The notes beneath the pieces are model-generated. The model had not been told where the DNA came from. It saw nothing but the letters and a program-made list of their open reading frames with translations, and ran no database searches. This document shows, in pieces, positions 25,661 to 40,337 of a stretch of DNA of 64,000 nucleotides. The position numbers were made by a program, and so were the translations under genes. This stretch comes from Vespula vulgaris. Taxonomy: Eukaryota > Arthropoda > Insecta > Hymenoptera > Vespidae. Within the stretch, counting starts at the first letter, position 1. Each line of letters opens with the position of its first letter. The stretch covers positions 3,574,501-3,638,500 of the forward strand of contig NC_066606.1 of assembly GCF_905475345.1 (NCBI RefSeq), given 5' to 3'.

Positions 25661-28600
25661 TACAATCTATCCCTGGAATTATGCTATTTTTGGTAATATC
25701 TTGTATATACATGAGTCGATCAAATAAATCATGAACATTTTAATGTCAGTTGATGTAGTAGCACAAATCTTTACAAAAACAAAAACTCCGAATGCTGAAC
25801 ATAGTAATATATCTTTCTAATATACGAACTAAAATAATAAAAAATAGCTTCTCCTATATGTGAAGTTTGAAAAATAAATGTTAAGTACTTATTTCTAAAC
25901 ATTTTTAGAATACTTGTAACTGTAAAAAACACGCTACGAAGAATTTTGTCATCATGTTTTTACATTTATATCGTGTCGATTAATGTGTGTTCGCAAAATT
26001 ACTTAAAACCAACGAAAAATAAAAAGAACACAAAATTAAATAGTCAGTTTTGCCTGAAAATATTATTCTAACACTAATTAAGTCACAAGTTAATTATTTC
26101 TGTATTAAAAAATTATGATATTCCACTGGTATAAAATAATCCAAGAAAACTATTTCTTCTCACAATAAAATTTACTTGGCTTGTAATAATCCTATCAGTA
26201 ATTAAACATTTTACTCCTTAACTCTATTAACTTTATTTATTAACATTTATCAATTAACTTCAAACTCTGGTTTTACCATATGTTCTAAAAATTTCTGCTA
26301 AATTTTCCACTATTAAATTGATAATTGCTGCTGACTTTGTCACTGTATATGTTCTTCAGCTAGCTTGCTGAAACTTCCACTTGCCAACAAAATGTTAATA
26401 AAAAAATTTATGGAGAGATTGAATTATAACAATTAATCTCAAACGGTTTAATAATAATGGACAACCAGGTCATTTCAATTTTACCTCTATTAAATGTTAC
26501 TGGCAGATATTTTGTAATCAATGAAGGAACACTCATTACGCGAGAGATTTGATAATATTTCATTAGAAAGATACAAAGAAGTAAGTAGACACAAATCCCA
26601 TTATAATCAAGGATGTTAACACTGAAGTTTCTCGAGAGCAAACTGATAAAATAATAAGTACTCTTAACAAATATAGAGATCTAATTGTCAAATGTCTTTA
26701 ACATATAGATTACACGAATAGAATCAAGATGAATATAACACTGATGTATTTGACATCTATATATTATCAAGTATACGGAGTATTCCTTCAGAAACACAAC
26801 AACAATAGTAAATAATACAGCAAATTATGGGAGTCTACATCATCAAAGAAAGTGGTTCGTAATTCTTTAATATTGTAATATTGGTTAGGAAAGAAATTCG
26901 TAGCAATGCACGTACATAATTTCCAGAGTGATAGATATCATACGTCTTTTGCATTGTTACACAATTTACTACGTTATTAATCCTCCATTGAACTCTTTAA
27001 AGGACAGATTCGAATCTTTATCATCTAAATTACAAGTTGTTATATACGTAAAATGCTGATGATATACTGTACATTACCGTGTTTTACTCAAAAGTCTTGA
27101 TGAATACGATACTATTATCACGCTATTCTTGCGGCGATTTCATTGGAAGATTACGTTTTCACCGATATATTTGTACGAGTGTAGACTTTCTAATATTTCA
27201 TTTACCTTCACATTTGTAATTTTATATATGTTCTATTTTCCTAGCTTTAGAAAATTGTTCCGATTTATTCGCTAAAGTCTTATTAACTTTATCGTCATAT
27301 GGATTCTTACAATTCTTACATTTTATTACGTATAGCAATTATTACGTAAATCTTCACGAATGTACTAACAAGTTCTAACGATCGTTATGCGATATACTCC
27401 AGCTGTGAATATTGTAAATTTTTCATATGTTTTTTCATCTTCAACCTCAAGTTTCGTATTGACATTCAGAATATTTTACTCGTCTGTTATATTAACAGCA
27501 ATAAAGTCCGTATTCATAATATTGGTAAATATTGGTAAACACGGTAATGAAGTTTCTATAGAGATTCTTTTTTAACTGGATTAAGAATGATCGTGTAAGC
27601 AATAGAATTTTTATTATCTTTCTGATATTTAATATGACCTATATGACTGATGAATTTAAGTCATAGTTAAATTCATAGACCTAAATTTATTTTTAATTTT
27701 TGAAAGGAATTTGAAACTATTGCAGTTCCTTTAAGCGTGATATAAAAACTAATTCAGTAGACACGAAATTGTCGATAGTTGCTCGGTCGGTTCCTTACTA
27801 ATATATGAAATTAAGAGGAAGCAATAGTCCACTTTATTTCGCAACAGTACATTTTCTATTAAGTAATTATAGTACCCACCTTAAGATTATGAAATGTCAG
27901 TATAAATTGGATACATGACTAAATATTTTGAAATGTTTTTTTTAATACTTCTTCCCAATATTTGATACTTTTTTAACAACTCGTTTAAAGTTAATGAGGA
28001 CAATACATTATATAAATCTTCGAAAATAGTTAACTCAATTTATAATACTACGAACGGATTTTATATTCGCAGATATTAGCAAATCTATTAAACTCTCATA
28101 TGTTCCTTTTCTCCGGAACTTTGCTATCTGCACTGTTTTCAAAACGCGGATATTTAATTTTTTCTTGCAAAAAATCATCTTTTTCTAACTTCGATATCAG
28201 ATTTGACGTTCGCAAGGTGCAAATCTCTCTTTATTTTTAATAAGAAGGAAAAGAATAAATAGAAATTCGTTAATATAATTAGAATTAACTGAGCAATTCA
28301 ATTTATGCAATGAACGGGAAATGAAAATGAAAATGAAAAGATCGATACACCTTCATGGAAACTTGAAAAGAATGAAAAAATGTTATTATAAGAATTACTG
28401 AAAAATGAAATTGTATCAAAAAGATGAATTAGTTGCGATTTACACCGATATACCTGCAATCAGTTAAAGTAAGAAATTAGAATTGAAATGTAAAGGATCA
28501 TACAAAATCATAAAGATCAATGATTACGATAATTATTTAAAACAAGATAATCGATTAAGCATCGTCCTTTATAAATAGGACTACTTGTTCCAGTGTTGCT

Positions 28601-28880
28601 ATTGGTATAGGACAATTCACTCTTTTTTTGTTCGAATTTATTGCGTAGCTATACGCAATGCAATCTCTATTTTTAACTAACTGCGAATCTTTTCGTATAT
28701 GTATTTTATTTATGATACGGTATAGTTCGATGTTGTCAGAATTTTTTAATTTTACCAGTATGACTTTTACTGTCCAAGTTGGTATTTTTAAATCTTAGTT
28801 TTGTAATGTAATTATTGGATTATTTTTAGGTAGTACATTTCCCCATCGAGCAAGACAAACAGTTAATATTAAAAAAAAAA

Positions 28881-29124
28881 AAACATGTATAAAAAGTGCA
28901 CAGTGTATAATTTATTCCAATAATTTGGTATAAATTACATATATATTAAACGTGGACATCACAAAAATGTCGGCGAAAATGTAATCTTCCAACCAAATGA
29001 CCGCAAGTATAGCGTGATAATAATTCCATACCCATCAAGACTTTTGAGCTAAATATGGTAATATATGGTATATATCATCGACATACTTTCTATCCATTAG
29101 AACTTTGCAATAATTAACTGACGA
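28881..29124. other. AT-rich spacer, nothing identified
   Basis: A short stretch between the array unit and the retrotransposon fragment; no feature seen. Confidence 0.4.
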
Positions 29125-29925
29125 CGAAAGTAATTTGTCTCGCCAACATTATTAAGTGCGATTTCTACGTCGACGATTTAATCACGGCCACTCACGCGTT
29201 TAGTGAAGCTATAAAAATCAGAGACGAAATACTTAACATCGCATCAAAGGATGGTTTTGCATTACAGCAGTGGGCCTTCAACGAAGAAAGTCTAATCTCG
29301 GATTTGGTCAACTGTTCAACGAACATACATATTCGTTGAAATCTGGAGAAGACTACCTCTACTCTTGGGGTAGTTTGAAATCCATAGTCAAAATCACATA
29401 ATATACCGCATAAAAATTGATAAAATCAATCAAACACTCAGTAACTAAGCGTAACATCCTTTCTCGTATAGCAAAATTATTCCATCCGCTCATCTCGGTC
29501 CGCTCGTTCGGTCTACTCGGTTCGATTATCGCTAAAGCAAAAATAATAATATAGTAATTTTGGCTAATTGACATTGGATAGGACAACCCGGTTCCTGACC
29601 AAATTCATACGTCATGGATCGCATATTGAGATCAGTTAGCGTCATTAGATGGATTACGCCTTCCTCACAAAGCAATTGTGGTTAATTATACAAGCATTCA
29701 GCTGCACGGATTTCGTGATACAAATGAATGGGCTTATGGGGCGTGCATCTACATATCTATGATTTACATCGACCGATGCAAGGGTGCAAACTTCACTTCT
29801 TCGTGCGGAATCGTGCGTGGTGTCGGGTTTTCATTAACCGTCCCGAGATTGGAATTGAACGCCGCGCTTTGGGAAAGTACACAATGTATTGTGAAAGGTA
29901 TTAACGATCGTATATGTCACTAAGA
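29125..29925 (+). mobile_element. BEL/Pao retrotransposon pol remnant
   Basis: Part of a reverse transcriptase is readable around the catalytic motif Y-V-D-D-L (29166-29180), followed by E-A-I-K-I-R-D-E-I-L and L-Q-Q-W-A-F-N as in BEL/Pao elements. Further on, after frame shifts and missing sequence, another frame (29,678-29,923) reads Q-L-H-G-F-R-D-T-N-E-W-A-Y-G-A-C and P-R-L-E-L-N-A-A-L, resembling the BEL/Pao region after the RT. No LTRs are visible close by. It is a truncated, disrupted copy. Confidence 0.75.
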
Positions 29926-31344
29926 TGATTTTTTGATTCAACTCGACCATTTGTTTAATTTGGATCATCTTGCTTCATCCGTTTAAGACGTTCGTAATTA
30001 ATTGCGTCGTTGAAATCAGAAGCATAGAGACGAATGAAATAATAATGAAATAATATCTTTATTTTGATGAAATAATACTTTCATTTATAGTATAAATTCA
30101 TTAAGACATTTTTTAAAACATTTGAACGATTATAGAAAAGAGTAATGCAAGTTATAAGAATATGAGAATAACGGCATTTCGTGCGATAATTTTTGGTTTT
30201 TGAGATCATTTTTAAAGTTTATTGCTAATTTTCGTTTAATTTCGAATTAGTAGGTCTAACGGAGTAACATGGTGAATTTTATTATTTATTTTTATGTATA
30301 AAAAAAAATAAAATATAAAAAATAAATTACTCGCACTTTTCTGGTCCGGATTCAAATATCGTATTCTTATTTTCTAACCTTTTTTTTTCTTTTACGAAAA
30401 TTAATTTCTAATACGAAATATTAATTGGTAAGAGGGATTATGAAAGATTATTAAATAATACTTTTTTTCGTGCAAAAAATAATTACTTCAGAAACACAAA
30501 TTATAAAGAAATATTTTATAATAAAGATTATGATATCGTATTATTTGCGTTATCTACTATTAAGGCGTTATTATGGGATGGAAATATAATTTCACAAAAT
30601 TTGCCATATATTTGTACTTGAAATTTCATTTATTCAAATAGAAACAGGAAAAAATACTCTCTGACATCTGATTAATTATATATTATGGGTATACAAACAG
30701 TACGTAAAACTTTATAATGTAAATTTAACAACGATACGTTTAGTCTTTCTTCGTAACAAAGTTATACTTAACAGACTTTCTATCTTAAAGAAAAAAATTG
30801 TTGCATTGTTTCAATTACATTCTATTTTATGTTAGAATTACGTATTATGAAATAGAAAATATACATTTAACTTTCTATTATATTATATAATTGCAAGTGG
30901 CTTTAGACCAAACTGTTTAGTTAACAACAATTTGGGTTTTATTAAATACAAAAATAAATAGATTTTTTATTCTCTCACGAGATATACAAATATTCTGTCG
31001 TCTCACTGTATACATTAACTCAACATTCAATAAATGTTCAATAAAAACTCAACAAGTCTACTCTGTTCTATTCTTTAGCATTATGTTCTCTTCCCACACT
31101 TGCCTAGTATTTTATATTACTTATCATTTCTCTCGTTCGCTCACTCATTATTATTTTCTTTCATCCAATTATCTTTTAGAATACGCGCTCATAAGAAGTG
31201 CGACTAGACATCATCTAATCTTCGCTCAGAATATATATTCATAGATATTCATTCTTATCCCTTACTATTCCTGATATTACGAGATTGTCATTCATTCGAT
31301 ATTTACACACACACAGTACATTATCCTAATAGTATAATTATGTA

Positions 31345-31393
<49 letters not shown>

Positions 31394-31509
31394 TGAATAT
31401 TTTTCTTCAATATTTATTGATATTAAATTGTATATATGTCTTATGTTTAATTATTATGTCGAGCGTGTCAGTTGAGATAAGGTTTTTAAATATATTCGTT
31501 ACTTTTGAC
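29926..31509. other. AT-rich gene desert
   Basis: No gene, RNA or array block is recognised. A (TA)n tract of about 22 units lies at 31,346-31,389. Confidence 0.45.
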
Positions 31510-34500
31510 AATGTTAGAAAAAGAGAAAAAGGGGACATATGCAATAAAGAGAAAGACCTGTATATTAATTAAACGGTAAATTATAACTATAGATACATAT
31601 ATATATATATACATATTTATTAATAAATATTAACGTAACATCATAATAGGAATAATAATAATGATCTAGATAATGGACTGAAACGTAACAGATCTTTCTT
31701 GAGAAAAAATAAAATCATATGTATTTTTAACTAATATAGAGATTTAATTGTCGAATATCTCCAATAAATAAATAATAGCGATAGTAATTAAACACTGATG
31801 GATTCGACATCAGCAAATCATCAACTATATCAAGTATTCCGTTACAAGCAGCAACGATAAGAAGAAATATAAGTAATATAACAACTGATGGAAACCAACG
31901 TCATAACAATTCTTTAATCCAGGGATATTAGTCGAGAAATTCACGGGATATACGAATGTGCAAAGATTACAAAATCGTAAATCGTAGAATAGCTAAGAAA
32001 CACAGCCTATGCCGAGAGAGAAAATAAATTAGGTAAACTGAGAAATATGATTCTAATTATAAGAAGTTCTAAATTAGTGTTTACTAAAAATTTTGAATAT
32101 GAATTTTTAAATTTGTTTGATTGTATCTGAATATGAGTATGCAATTTTCCCTTTTTTCATAAAGGAAAAAATTGGTAGTGGATAATTATATGGCAATATT
32201 ATATTGTTACTAATTTTTAAATAATTTTGTATAAAACATACTATCTTGTATTCGTTTTTAACAAATTTTTGTTTTTAAAAGGTTATTTTCTATCGGATCC
32301 TAAATCGGAAATATATTCAAAATAATATGAAATGTACATTCGTTGTTGTAATTTCTGCCAATGATTTCTAATTGTCGTGTCTACGATTCTTGATTTATTC
32401 ATTCTATGACATATTATCAAAACATTATATCTACTTGACCATACGTTTGAAAGATTTATTTCTCCGCGAATCTTCGAATAAATAACACAATTCTAGAGTT
32501 GCTTGTCTTGCGTAATAATATTATTTTTGTCTATAGGTTTGTGTACATTGTATGACAAATGTTATTTTTATACTGGAACACAAATTTTGCTTATGTAATC
32601 ATTATAAATTCTTCATTAACGTTAGAATGTAAGAATCCGACTTCCAGGCGACGATCTCCCTTGTACGATATTTGTCTCGCTGTTCTTGAATGAGTCAAAC
32701 AACTTCTGTTTATTTCATTATATGTGAATGTAAAGTTTTAAGATTGGAAAATAATTTCCAAGTGGAAGATTTGGTACTCGAAGGCGAAATGGGAAAATAG
32801 AAAGCGGAAAAGTGGAGAACGATTCTGATCAGTTATAGGTTTCGTCGTGGAGGCAGAACTTAAAACTTAATAGCGATCAAGATATGATATTGTATATTAT
32901 GTTTGTGTAGATACATTTTTACAGGATGCAATGTCTTAGTATTATAATAATAATTACAATAATGACGATGATAATGATAATGGTAAAACAATAATTATGT
33001 GTATTAAGTAATTATGTGTATATTTTATAATAATAAAAATATAATAATCCATAAAATAAAAAGACCATAAAAAAAACTTTGGTTTATTTACGCTAAGTTA
33101 TCAGTTCATGATCTGGTGTCGACTAATACCATTCAAAATTTCTCTTCCGTGGATATTTCGTTTTCCGTTTTTCTATGAATCTCATCAGATATAGGAGATC
33201 TGTCAGAAAATTATCCGTCCTAAAAAAGGGTCCTTGTACCTAAGCTGTGGTAAAAAAGGAATATTCACTATTTAGGGGGAACCTTTCTGAATATCTTTGC
33301 CTGATCCGTGCGTTAACGAACAACGTTACACAGTTGATTGTTAGCGATAATGAGGTCTTCAAAGTAGTCGTCTTTGGAAGTCATACCCTTATTCCAGCGA
33401 TTGGAATATTATTTTCTCAGCATATCTGGAGCTCAATTTTCGAAATACTCAATATTTATTTTATAACATTTTGCTTAGAAGAACTGTTATACTGGGAATT
33501 TGCAATACTTACTCAATTGCATACTTAACAAAATATTTTTAAACATTTGGAATTGAAATAATGTCGATATCAAATAACTTTCAAAGAAAAGCACAAGAGA
33601 TACAAGTCTTTATTTTGATTTAATAAATTTAATTCCTAAAATTATCTCTATATTATTATGTACAAAATTTTCAATTAGTATATTTATTATTTCCAATCTC
33701 TTCTAATGCGAAAATGCATGTGCATATATGTGCACGCAAAATACATGTGCACGCGTATGTGTATATTTAACAAGCAAATTACAGAACTACGAAGCACTAC
33801 GAAGTCCATGAATAGAGACATATAATATAATAGGCATTCAGAACAAACAAATTTAACTTATATTAATTATATGTCTCATTATATTTTATATATCTATTTT
33901 TTTTTAATAAAAGTTTAGTAGGATTAATAAAAGAAAAGTAGGATATTATATAAGAAAGTATACGCGTAGTTGAAATGTATGAAAATTTTACAGAGCAAGA
34001 TATGGGGTTAACAAAATTCAAGTGAGTTTGGTTTGTTTCCATAAAAGATAAAAAAACTAGTTACAGCTGCATGCTGCAGTAATTTCGTTCATTTGTCCGA
34101 AATTGCATTTACCATAAAGCACACTAGGAGCAAGTAACATCCTCACAATATATGTGATCATATCTTAAAACCGTACTCCTAATCTTACTCCTAAAAAAAA
34201 ATATAAAAAATGGTCGTGTACCTTTCATACAATATCATAGGATATATAGAAAATTTCTCTAATTAATTCAGTTCAGTTTAATTTAAAACCTTATTTTCAT
34301 ATTCAATTACATTCTCAACGATTTTTAAAGATAGAAAGAGAGAGGAAGAAAGAAATAGATTTCGGACAGTTATAGATTACATATATTAAAAAGATCGAAA
34401 ATAATTTATTTACGTAAAAATATTATTTCATTTTGTCCATTTCATTATTTTTTAGAAACAAAGCAAGGTTCTGAAATTCGATGAAGATCAAGGAGAACTC

Positions 34501-34840
34501 GAAAGGCAAAAAAGTCAGAGAGAAATTAGGAAGTGATAGAAAAAAAGAGAGAGAAGGATGAGTTGAAAAATAAAGAAATAAAAAAACAAAGCGAACATAA
34601 CATCCTTGACTTGCCGCCAAATTATACTCTATCCATTCCCCTTTCTTTATCTATCTCTCTCTTACAAACAAAAAAAACATAAACATGTAACTTAGGTTCT
34701 ATGCAATGTTTCCACATTTTCAAATTTTCAGAAATTTATAAAGAAGAACTAAAAATTCTATAGAATTCCAAAAATTACACTTTGTCAATCTACGGATTTT
34801 TTACGAAAACAAAATACAAGATTAAAAAAGTACTATTTAT
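31510..34840. repeat. Array unit, diverged copy
   Basis: The segment 31,550-31,690 matches 45,480-45,665 ('taaacggtaaatt' then 'acatcataa..aataatgatctag'). About 31,840-31,960 matches 26,790-26,920 and 6,320-6,430. The segment 33,510-33,720 matches 22,740-22,970 and 8,930-9,200. About 33,830-34,000 carries the 'tacgcgtagttgaaatgtatg' block seen at 2,520 and 24,110. The open frame at 33,247-33,528 overlaps only repeat sequence and is not called. Confidence 0.55.
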
Positions 34841-35096
34841 AATTGTCACAAATATAAAATTATACATATTCGGCTAGATATGTATATTATAATATGTAAA
34901 TTATAGTACACAGACATATATGTATATATATGAATGTAAACATACATGTAGTAAATATGTAATACAAAGGAAAAGAGATTAAAAATCTGTAGATTTTGGT
35001 TTAAAATTCGTAGATACGTAGATAGCTTAAAAAAAATCCATAGAGGTGGCAACATTAACTATCTCCCTCATTTTCTTATTACCTCATTCTCTCTTC

Positions 35097-35109
35097 CTCC
35101 CTCTCTCTC

Positions 35110-35154
<45 letters not shown>

Positions 35155-35162
35155 TTTTCCCT
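35097..35162. repeat. (TC)n microsatellite
   Basis: A TC run with single-base interruptions. The right duplication copy has a shorter run at about 45,870-45,895. Confidence 0.95.
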
Positions 35163-36712
35163 CTCTATCTCTCTCTATCTATGTATTTATTTATCAATCT
35201 ATTTATTTATCTATTTACCTATCTATTTCTCTGTCACATATAAGAAAGACGAAAAGAAAAACATAAACGCCAGATAGAGGCGCCAGATAAAAACATAACG
35301 TTAGATAGAGCTTATACACTCTACACTTTCCTTTGTGTATAATATCTCTATGTGTCTTTCTCTTTTATTTTTATTCTTTTTTTTTTTATTTCATATTTAT
35401 TTCACCTTGTAAAGTTTGATCTCGTCTCCGATTTATCCTCGAGATAGAGATCTTCAAAAACTAATATATTCGCAAAAACCTAAGCCAAAGATATTAATAT
35501 AATATACAAGCGTTGTCTTACTATTGTTTTATCAAAAATCATTTTATTAAAACATCGATATTTATTTCTAATGAACTAAAACAAAATTAAGAAAAAAGAA
35601 TAAAATCACGATGTTTAAATAATATATAATATCAATACATCGAAAGAAATGCGTAACAAAGCAAGCTTTCATTACGTAAGTTTTCGAAAATTCAAAATTA
35701 AAAGATCGTTTTCCAAAAATAGAATTTAGCAATTGTTTGTAACAAGTGATTTTCATGATTTTAATACGACATACGGAATATTATAAACTAAAGGTTAACT
35801 TCTAATTATAAGTACGATACTTTATTTATAGTATAAATTTGATATGATCATTTTTAAAAGATTTTGACTAATGAAAATAAAAGTCATATAAGTTATTTAA
35901 AAGTAAGTACGGAATTATTGTATATTGCTGAGAAATATGCGGTGGTTAGGAGAGTAGAGAGGAGAAAATTGTTGAGCTAACAGAGCATATAATACGACAC
36001 CTTGCTACGCAGTTCTCCTTGACGCTTCATGGTGAAGATTAAACACATATATTGATTTATTAATAGCATAACTGCAAATAATCTTTTTTGAGACATTTGG
36101 GCTATTAAAGAAAAGGGCATATATCTATGTAAATACGTGATTATTGTAAAATAGTATTGAATGATAGGAATAAAGAGGAGAATATCTGGCAGAGCCTATG
36201 ATACCACGTTCCACCATGGATTACCTTGATATTTCATTATAATCAATAAACTTTCGCATTGGAATACGTTGATTTAATTTTACTGTGTTGCTCGCCTCGT
36301 CGCTATTTTTTAACCTACGCAAAGTACACTTTTGAAATTACTTCTTTTTAAATTAATAGAACATTATAAATTCATATGCCGTTTACTCCTTATAATCCTT
36401 AGAGTCTTACCGAGAGACTGAACAAAGATTCGTGTTTCCTTCCCTTATTTTTCCTGACGATCTATTTTATTTTATTTTTATTTTTCGTTCGAAAGGTAAT
36501 TCGGCTTTCTACATCGGAGAAAAATTGCCTCTGTTCAGTTATACTCTTTTGTAGGCATTTTAGGAAGAGGAGAATTTCTATATATATTCGTTCTGCTTTC
36601 AACGATAAAATTATATACACATATTACACATATTTTATTTGATTACGTTTCTATAACGTTTATAACCGATAAATTATGAATCTTGTTTTTGTTAAATTAT
36701 TTTGTTTTGAAC

Positions 36713-37083
36713 AAATCACGTGAAATGAAATTCTAAAATAGATCCATCGCCTCTGACGACGTTAGCAAATAAAAAAAGCGATATATATATATATGTATAT
36801 CAAAGTGGAATATATATATAGCAAAGTGAAAGCTGTGTAAATCATTTAAATAGCAAATCGTAGTTATACGTGTGTGCGCGCATGTGCACGTGTGTGTATT
36901 AATAAGAACGCATTAGAAAAACATAACTACTCTAATTTAACATAACGTTTTCTAATGTAAAATATCACTCACTAACTGCGTCTTTATTACTTACGCAAAC
37001 ATCTTCCCGATATTTTCGAAAGCATTTCGACTATATTATAACTATTCCTAACTCATCCACGACGTATCGCAAGCATTCTTACA
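36713..37083. other. Unusually conserved block, left copy
   Basis: Aligned by eye with 47,262-47,616 it is about 90-95% identical, while flanking duplicated sequence is visibly more diverged. The first 75 bases (including 'atcacgtgaaatgaaattct') differ at about two places. There is no open frame. It may be a regulatory element or a conversion tract. Confidence 0.55.
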
Positions 37084-37565
37084 GGATACGGGGGAATTAT
37101 ACATATTAATTTAATATCGATTAAACATTTATTCTCAAAAAATAAATATATACAATAATTCACATGTATCAATAAATACGTATAATAAATTAATACGTAC
37201 AATAAATATATTACATTAAGTTATTATTGCTTAAAAATAATTTTTCCGTAAATTACGTAGAATTTAATGCGGATAATATAAAAGTGTATCATATATAAAC
37301 GCGTTTATATAAATACAACAGTTATTACATTAATTTATGTGCACTTATTATGCAGTTATTAATTTAATTTAAATGCACAATTGTTCTTTAAGAAAAAGGA
37401 ACCAATAGAATAAAAAAATCACAATTAACGACGTCGATTTCTTCACCTCTCTTGTGCGAACTTTTCCAGATACCTTCTGTATTCAGTGGTGCGATGTTTA
37501 TACGTTCAAGGAGAATGAGTATTATCCTCCAAGTGGAAGTACTTATTGAATAATTTGAAGTTGAA

Positions 37566-37630
37566 AATTCGCTGACAGCTCAAAAAGATCGTACAGAAAA
37601 TCTGAAAATCAAACAAAGATCTAATTTTTT
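37566..37630 (+). pseudogene. tRNA 5'-half module, decayed
   Basis: It reads 'gctgacagctcaaaaagatc' in place of the acceptor and D-arm, then the shared 'gaaaatcaaacaaagatcta' and a T run. It is the most degraded of the five modules. Confidence 0.4.
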
Positions 37631-40337
37631 TGTTTCAGTTTTCTAATTTTTACGATATATCTCTCCAGAAATATTCGAATATAAAACACTGCAACAGATA
37701 ATACAATACGTTGATCCTTATCGATATATGTTAACTATACTAAATATATAGACCTTATATCCTCATTACAGTTTTCAATTGATCTTATTCCAAAATAAAA
37801 ATAAATTTATTAAGAATATTATATTTACATAAATAAATGTTAGACTAGTATACATAAAATACACAGATATATTTTCTGTCGAAAAATTAAAAAATTAAGA
37901 ATGTTCAAGCTCATTTTCTGACTATTTTATATGAAAAAAATGATCGTCTATTTTCTAATCCTCTTACATAAAAAACACATTTTATACTTTTCTCCGTAGA
38001 TGTTTTATGAAACATATATGATCGTTACCATGACGGTAATATATTTGCTTATTTTTTTTTTTTACTGTATCTTAACAAGGACTTCTATTTTGCAACTCTC
38101 CGAAGAAAACCAAAACTGAAATTATGAAAAACAAAATGACGAATCCAATATGCCAGATTATACATACATACACACATACACAAAATATTGAATTCAACCG
38201 AACTTTATATATACATATAAAAATATTCCCTAACTTTTAGATAAAGCGGAACACAATAATTTTAATAATTAACGTATTTTGTAAATAAAAATTTCCAAAC
38301 AGTATGAAGCACAAATACCGATTGACAGATCAGTTTAAAATTTTGCACCTATCATTTTCTGACCATCTTCTTCTTATAGCATTTCTAGCAGAGAATGGGC
38401 CATCCCAAGAAGATCTTCACTTTGTTATAGTGTTTTCAGCCAGTACTTGATTTTGGAAAGATTATGCGATAAATTCCCATCATGCTTCCTTCCATATCGT
38501 CCGAGTAGTACCTCTTCGATCTCCATTTCTTGATATCACAGCTAACGCGACTTCCATCACCCAGGATTAATGTTTGTTTCATAGCGTAACAGTATATCTG
38601 TAAGCATTGCGATATTGTCGATATATTCTTTTGTTACGTCCGGTACATTTAAAATCAAATTTTTTCGCCGTTTTATAATTTAAAGGGTAAGATCGGACAT
38701 AATTGCAAGTTGAAAAATAAAAACCAATTTAATACAAAATTAATATAAAATTTCATTACAATAAACTCGGTATCTCTCGACAGCTGCTTTTCATTGATAA
38801 TAAAAATTAAATAAAAAGATAATAAATAATAAATTTTGTTAAATTATAGTACTAACATAATGACGAAATTGATTTTTTAGCAACAGTCGTTGTAAACTTT
38901 CATAAAAGTACATTTCCCTAAAATAAATTTTCTATAATTTTGCTAAATGTAGAAAAAAAAGTATTAAATTTGTATAAAAAGAATATTACTAAACTGTTGT
39001 GTCACACTTCCAAATTATTTTTTTTTAATGGATATATGAATTTTAGACACTCGTTTCGCGGAATTAGAATTGATTCACATCAAACAAAGTTATATACCTT
39101 TGAAGACTTTTTCCCCTCTTCTTACGTTGAGCTAAGTAACACTGGAACGAAGTTCGCTTCTGCAGAGAATATAAACTCCAGAAAAGTGACTTTTTCCCTC
39201 TCTACTATATAATATTTGAACGGTTAGTATACCCAACACGCCATTTTTATATTCATAATTTTAAATTTAGTTGTTAGGATTTATACCGTTTTTTAAGACT
39301 TTTCTACGGGCTAAGAGCTCTCCTCCAACTCATGCATAACCAAAAAAGCTGTAGGCCGTGAAGATACGTTCCTAAACAAACAGTTGCAAATTTAATTCAT
39401 CCATACATACTTACTATCGGTAATCAATCTGTTAAAAATCACTAAAAATATTTCATAAATTCAACTAATTATAATATTATATTCTCTCTTAATAAATATT
39501 ATTAAAAATCTATCATACTTTAAATTTAAAATTAATGGCAACATTCATCTTAATTATTCGAAACTTTTTCGAATTTAATGATACCATTAAAATTAGACCT
39601 CTTGTGATTAAATAAAATTCGGACCAATCATTGATTCCCAAAACTATGGAATGTGTTCATTTTGTACCAATCATATATTTCGGGATTTTAATGCACCTAT
39701 AGCGTTTTCCAACGTAAGATACAAAAAAAAAGTTGTATAATGATGCTATATTTTACTATGATAATGATTACACAGAATTATTCGTATTTAATGCTACTTA
39801 AACAACTTCTGATAACGAGGAGAAAAACACGCCTCTTTTAATATACTGTATTTGAAAAAGTAATGAGGTTGTTAATTGCGCATTATAGAAAATTTGCGGC
39901 TGTTGCCGATAGGCGGCGCAGCTGTGCTGTTGGCGCTTTTGTCCAGTTTCTATGGAATTGGGTTATTTAACTAGAAATATCATATGATGTTCCTTTCTAG
40001 ATTTTACCTCCTTTTTGCTGTACTTCTTGTTTCCTTATCGTAGTATTTTTACAGTAAATGGCACGGTTTGTTTAATGATAAGTGTGTGATTATATAGAAA
40101 TCCAATTTAATCAAGCTCTAATAAGTGATCAAATATTATTTATTTCCAAAAATATAAATCAATAAGATCCAAGTGAATGAGAAATTTAATTATATATTTA
40201 TTTGTGCAAATACATATTTATACATAATCGAACGTACATATAGTGTTTTTTATTATCGTTTTCTTTTTGTTGTTATTTAATTCTTTTTACGAGAAGAATG
40301 TATACAGTTCTTTTTTCAATATAAAAGAAAAAATAAC
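37631..40337. other. Intergenic, no gene seen
   Basis: This stretch contains duplicated blocks matching 47,840-47,980 and, from 39,420, the 5' flank of RPL26. About 38,390-38,660 is slightly less AT-rich than its surroundings but gives no frame I recognise. An AGGCGGCGC motif lies at 39,911-39,919, upstream of the broken RPL26 copy and not kept upstream of the working gene. Confidence 0.4.

Larger units (their letters stand above)
22620..28880. repeat. Array unit, long diverged copy with transposon inserted
   Basis: It contains the ordered blocks of the 2,391 and 5,620 copies. About 22,740-22,970 matches 33,510-33,720. About 23,950-24,420 is the 'aacaaattatcaaaagtg' to 'taacattagaggacaa' block. 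A short intron-like block lies at 24,528-24,580. The segment 26,510-26,600 matches 45,410-45,480. The segment 26,820-27,060 matches 6,340-6,560, and 27,640-27,860 and 27,960-28,080 match the 6,960-7,520 blocks. A 698-bp mariner-like element sits inside it. Confidence 0.6.

Noticed and set aside
38390..38660. Possible exon or transposase fragment on the minus strand
   Set aside because: Slightly less AT-rich, but no frame gave a motif I could name.
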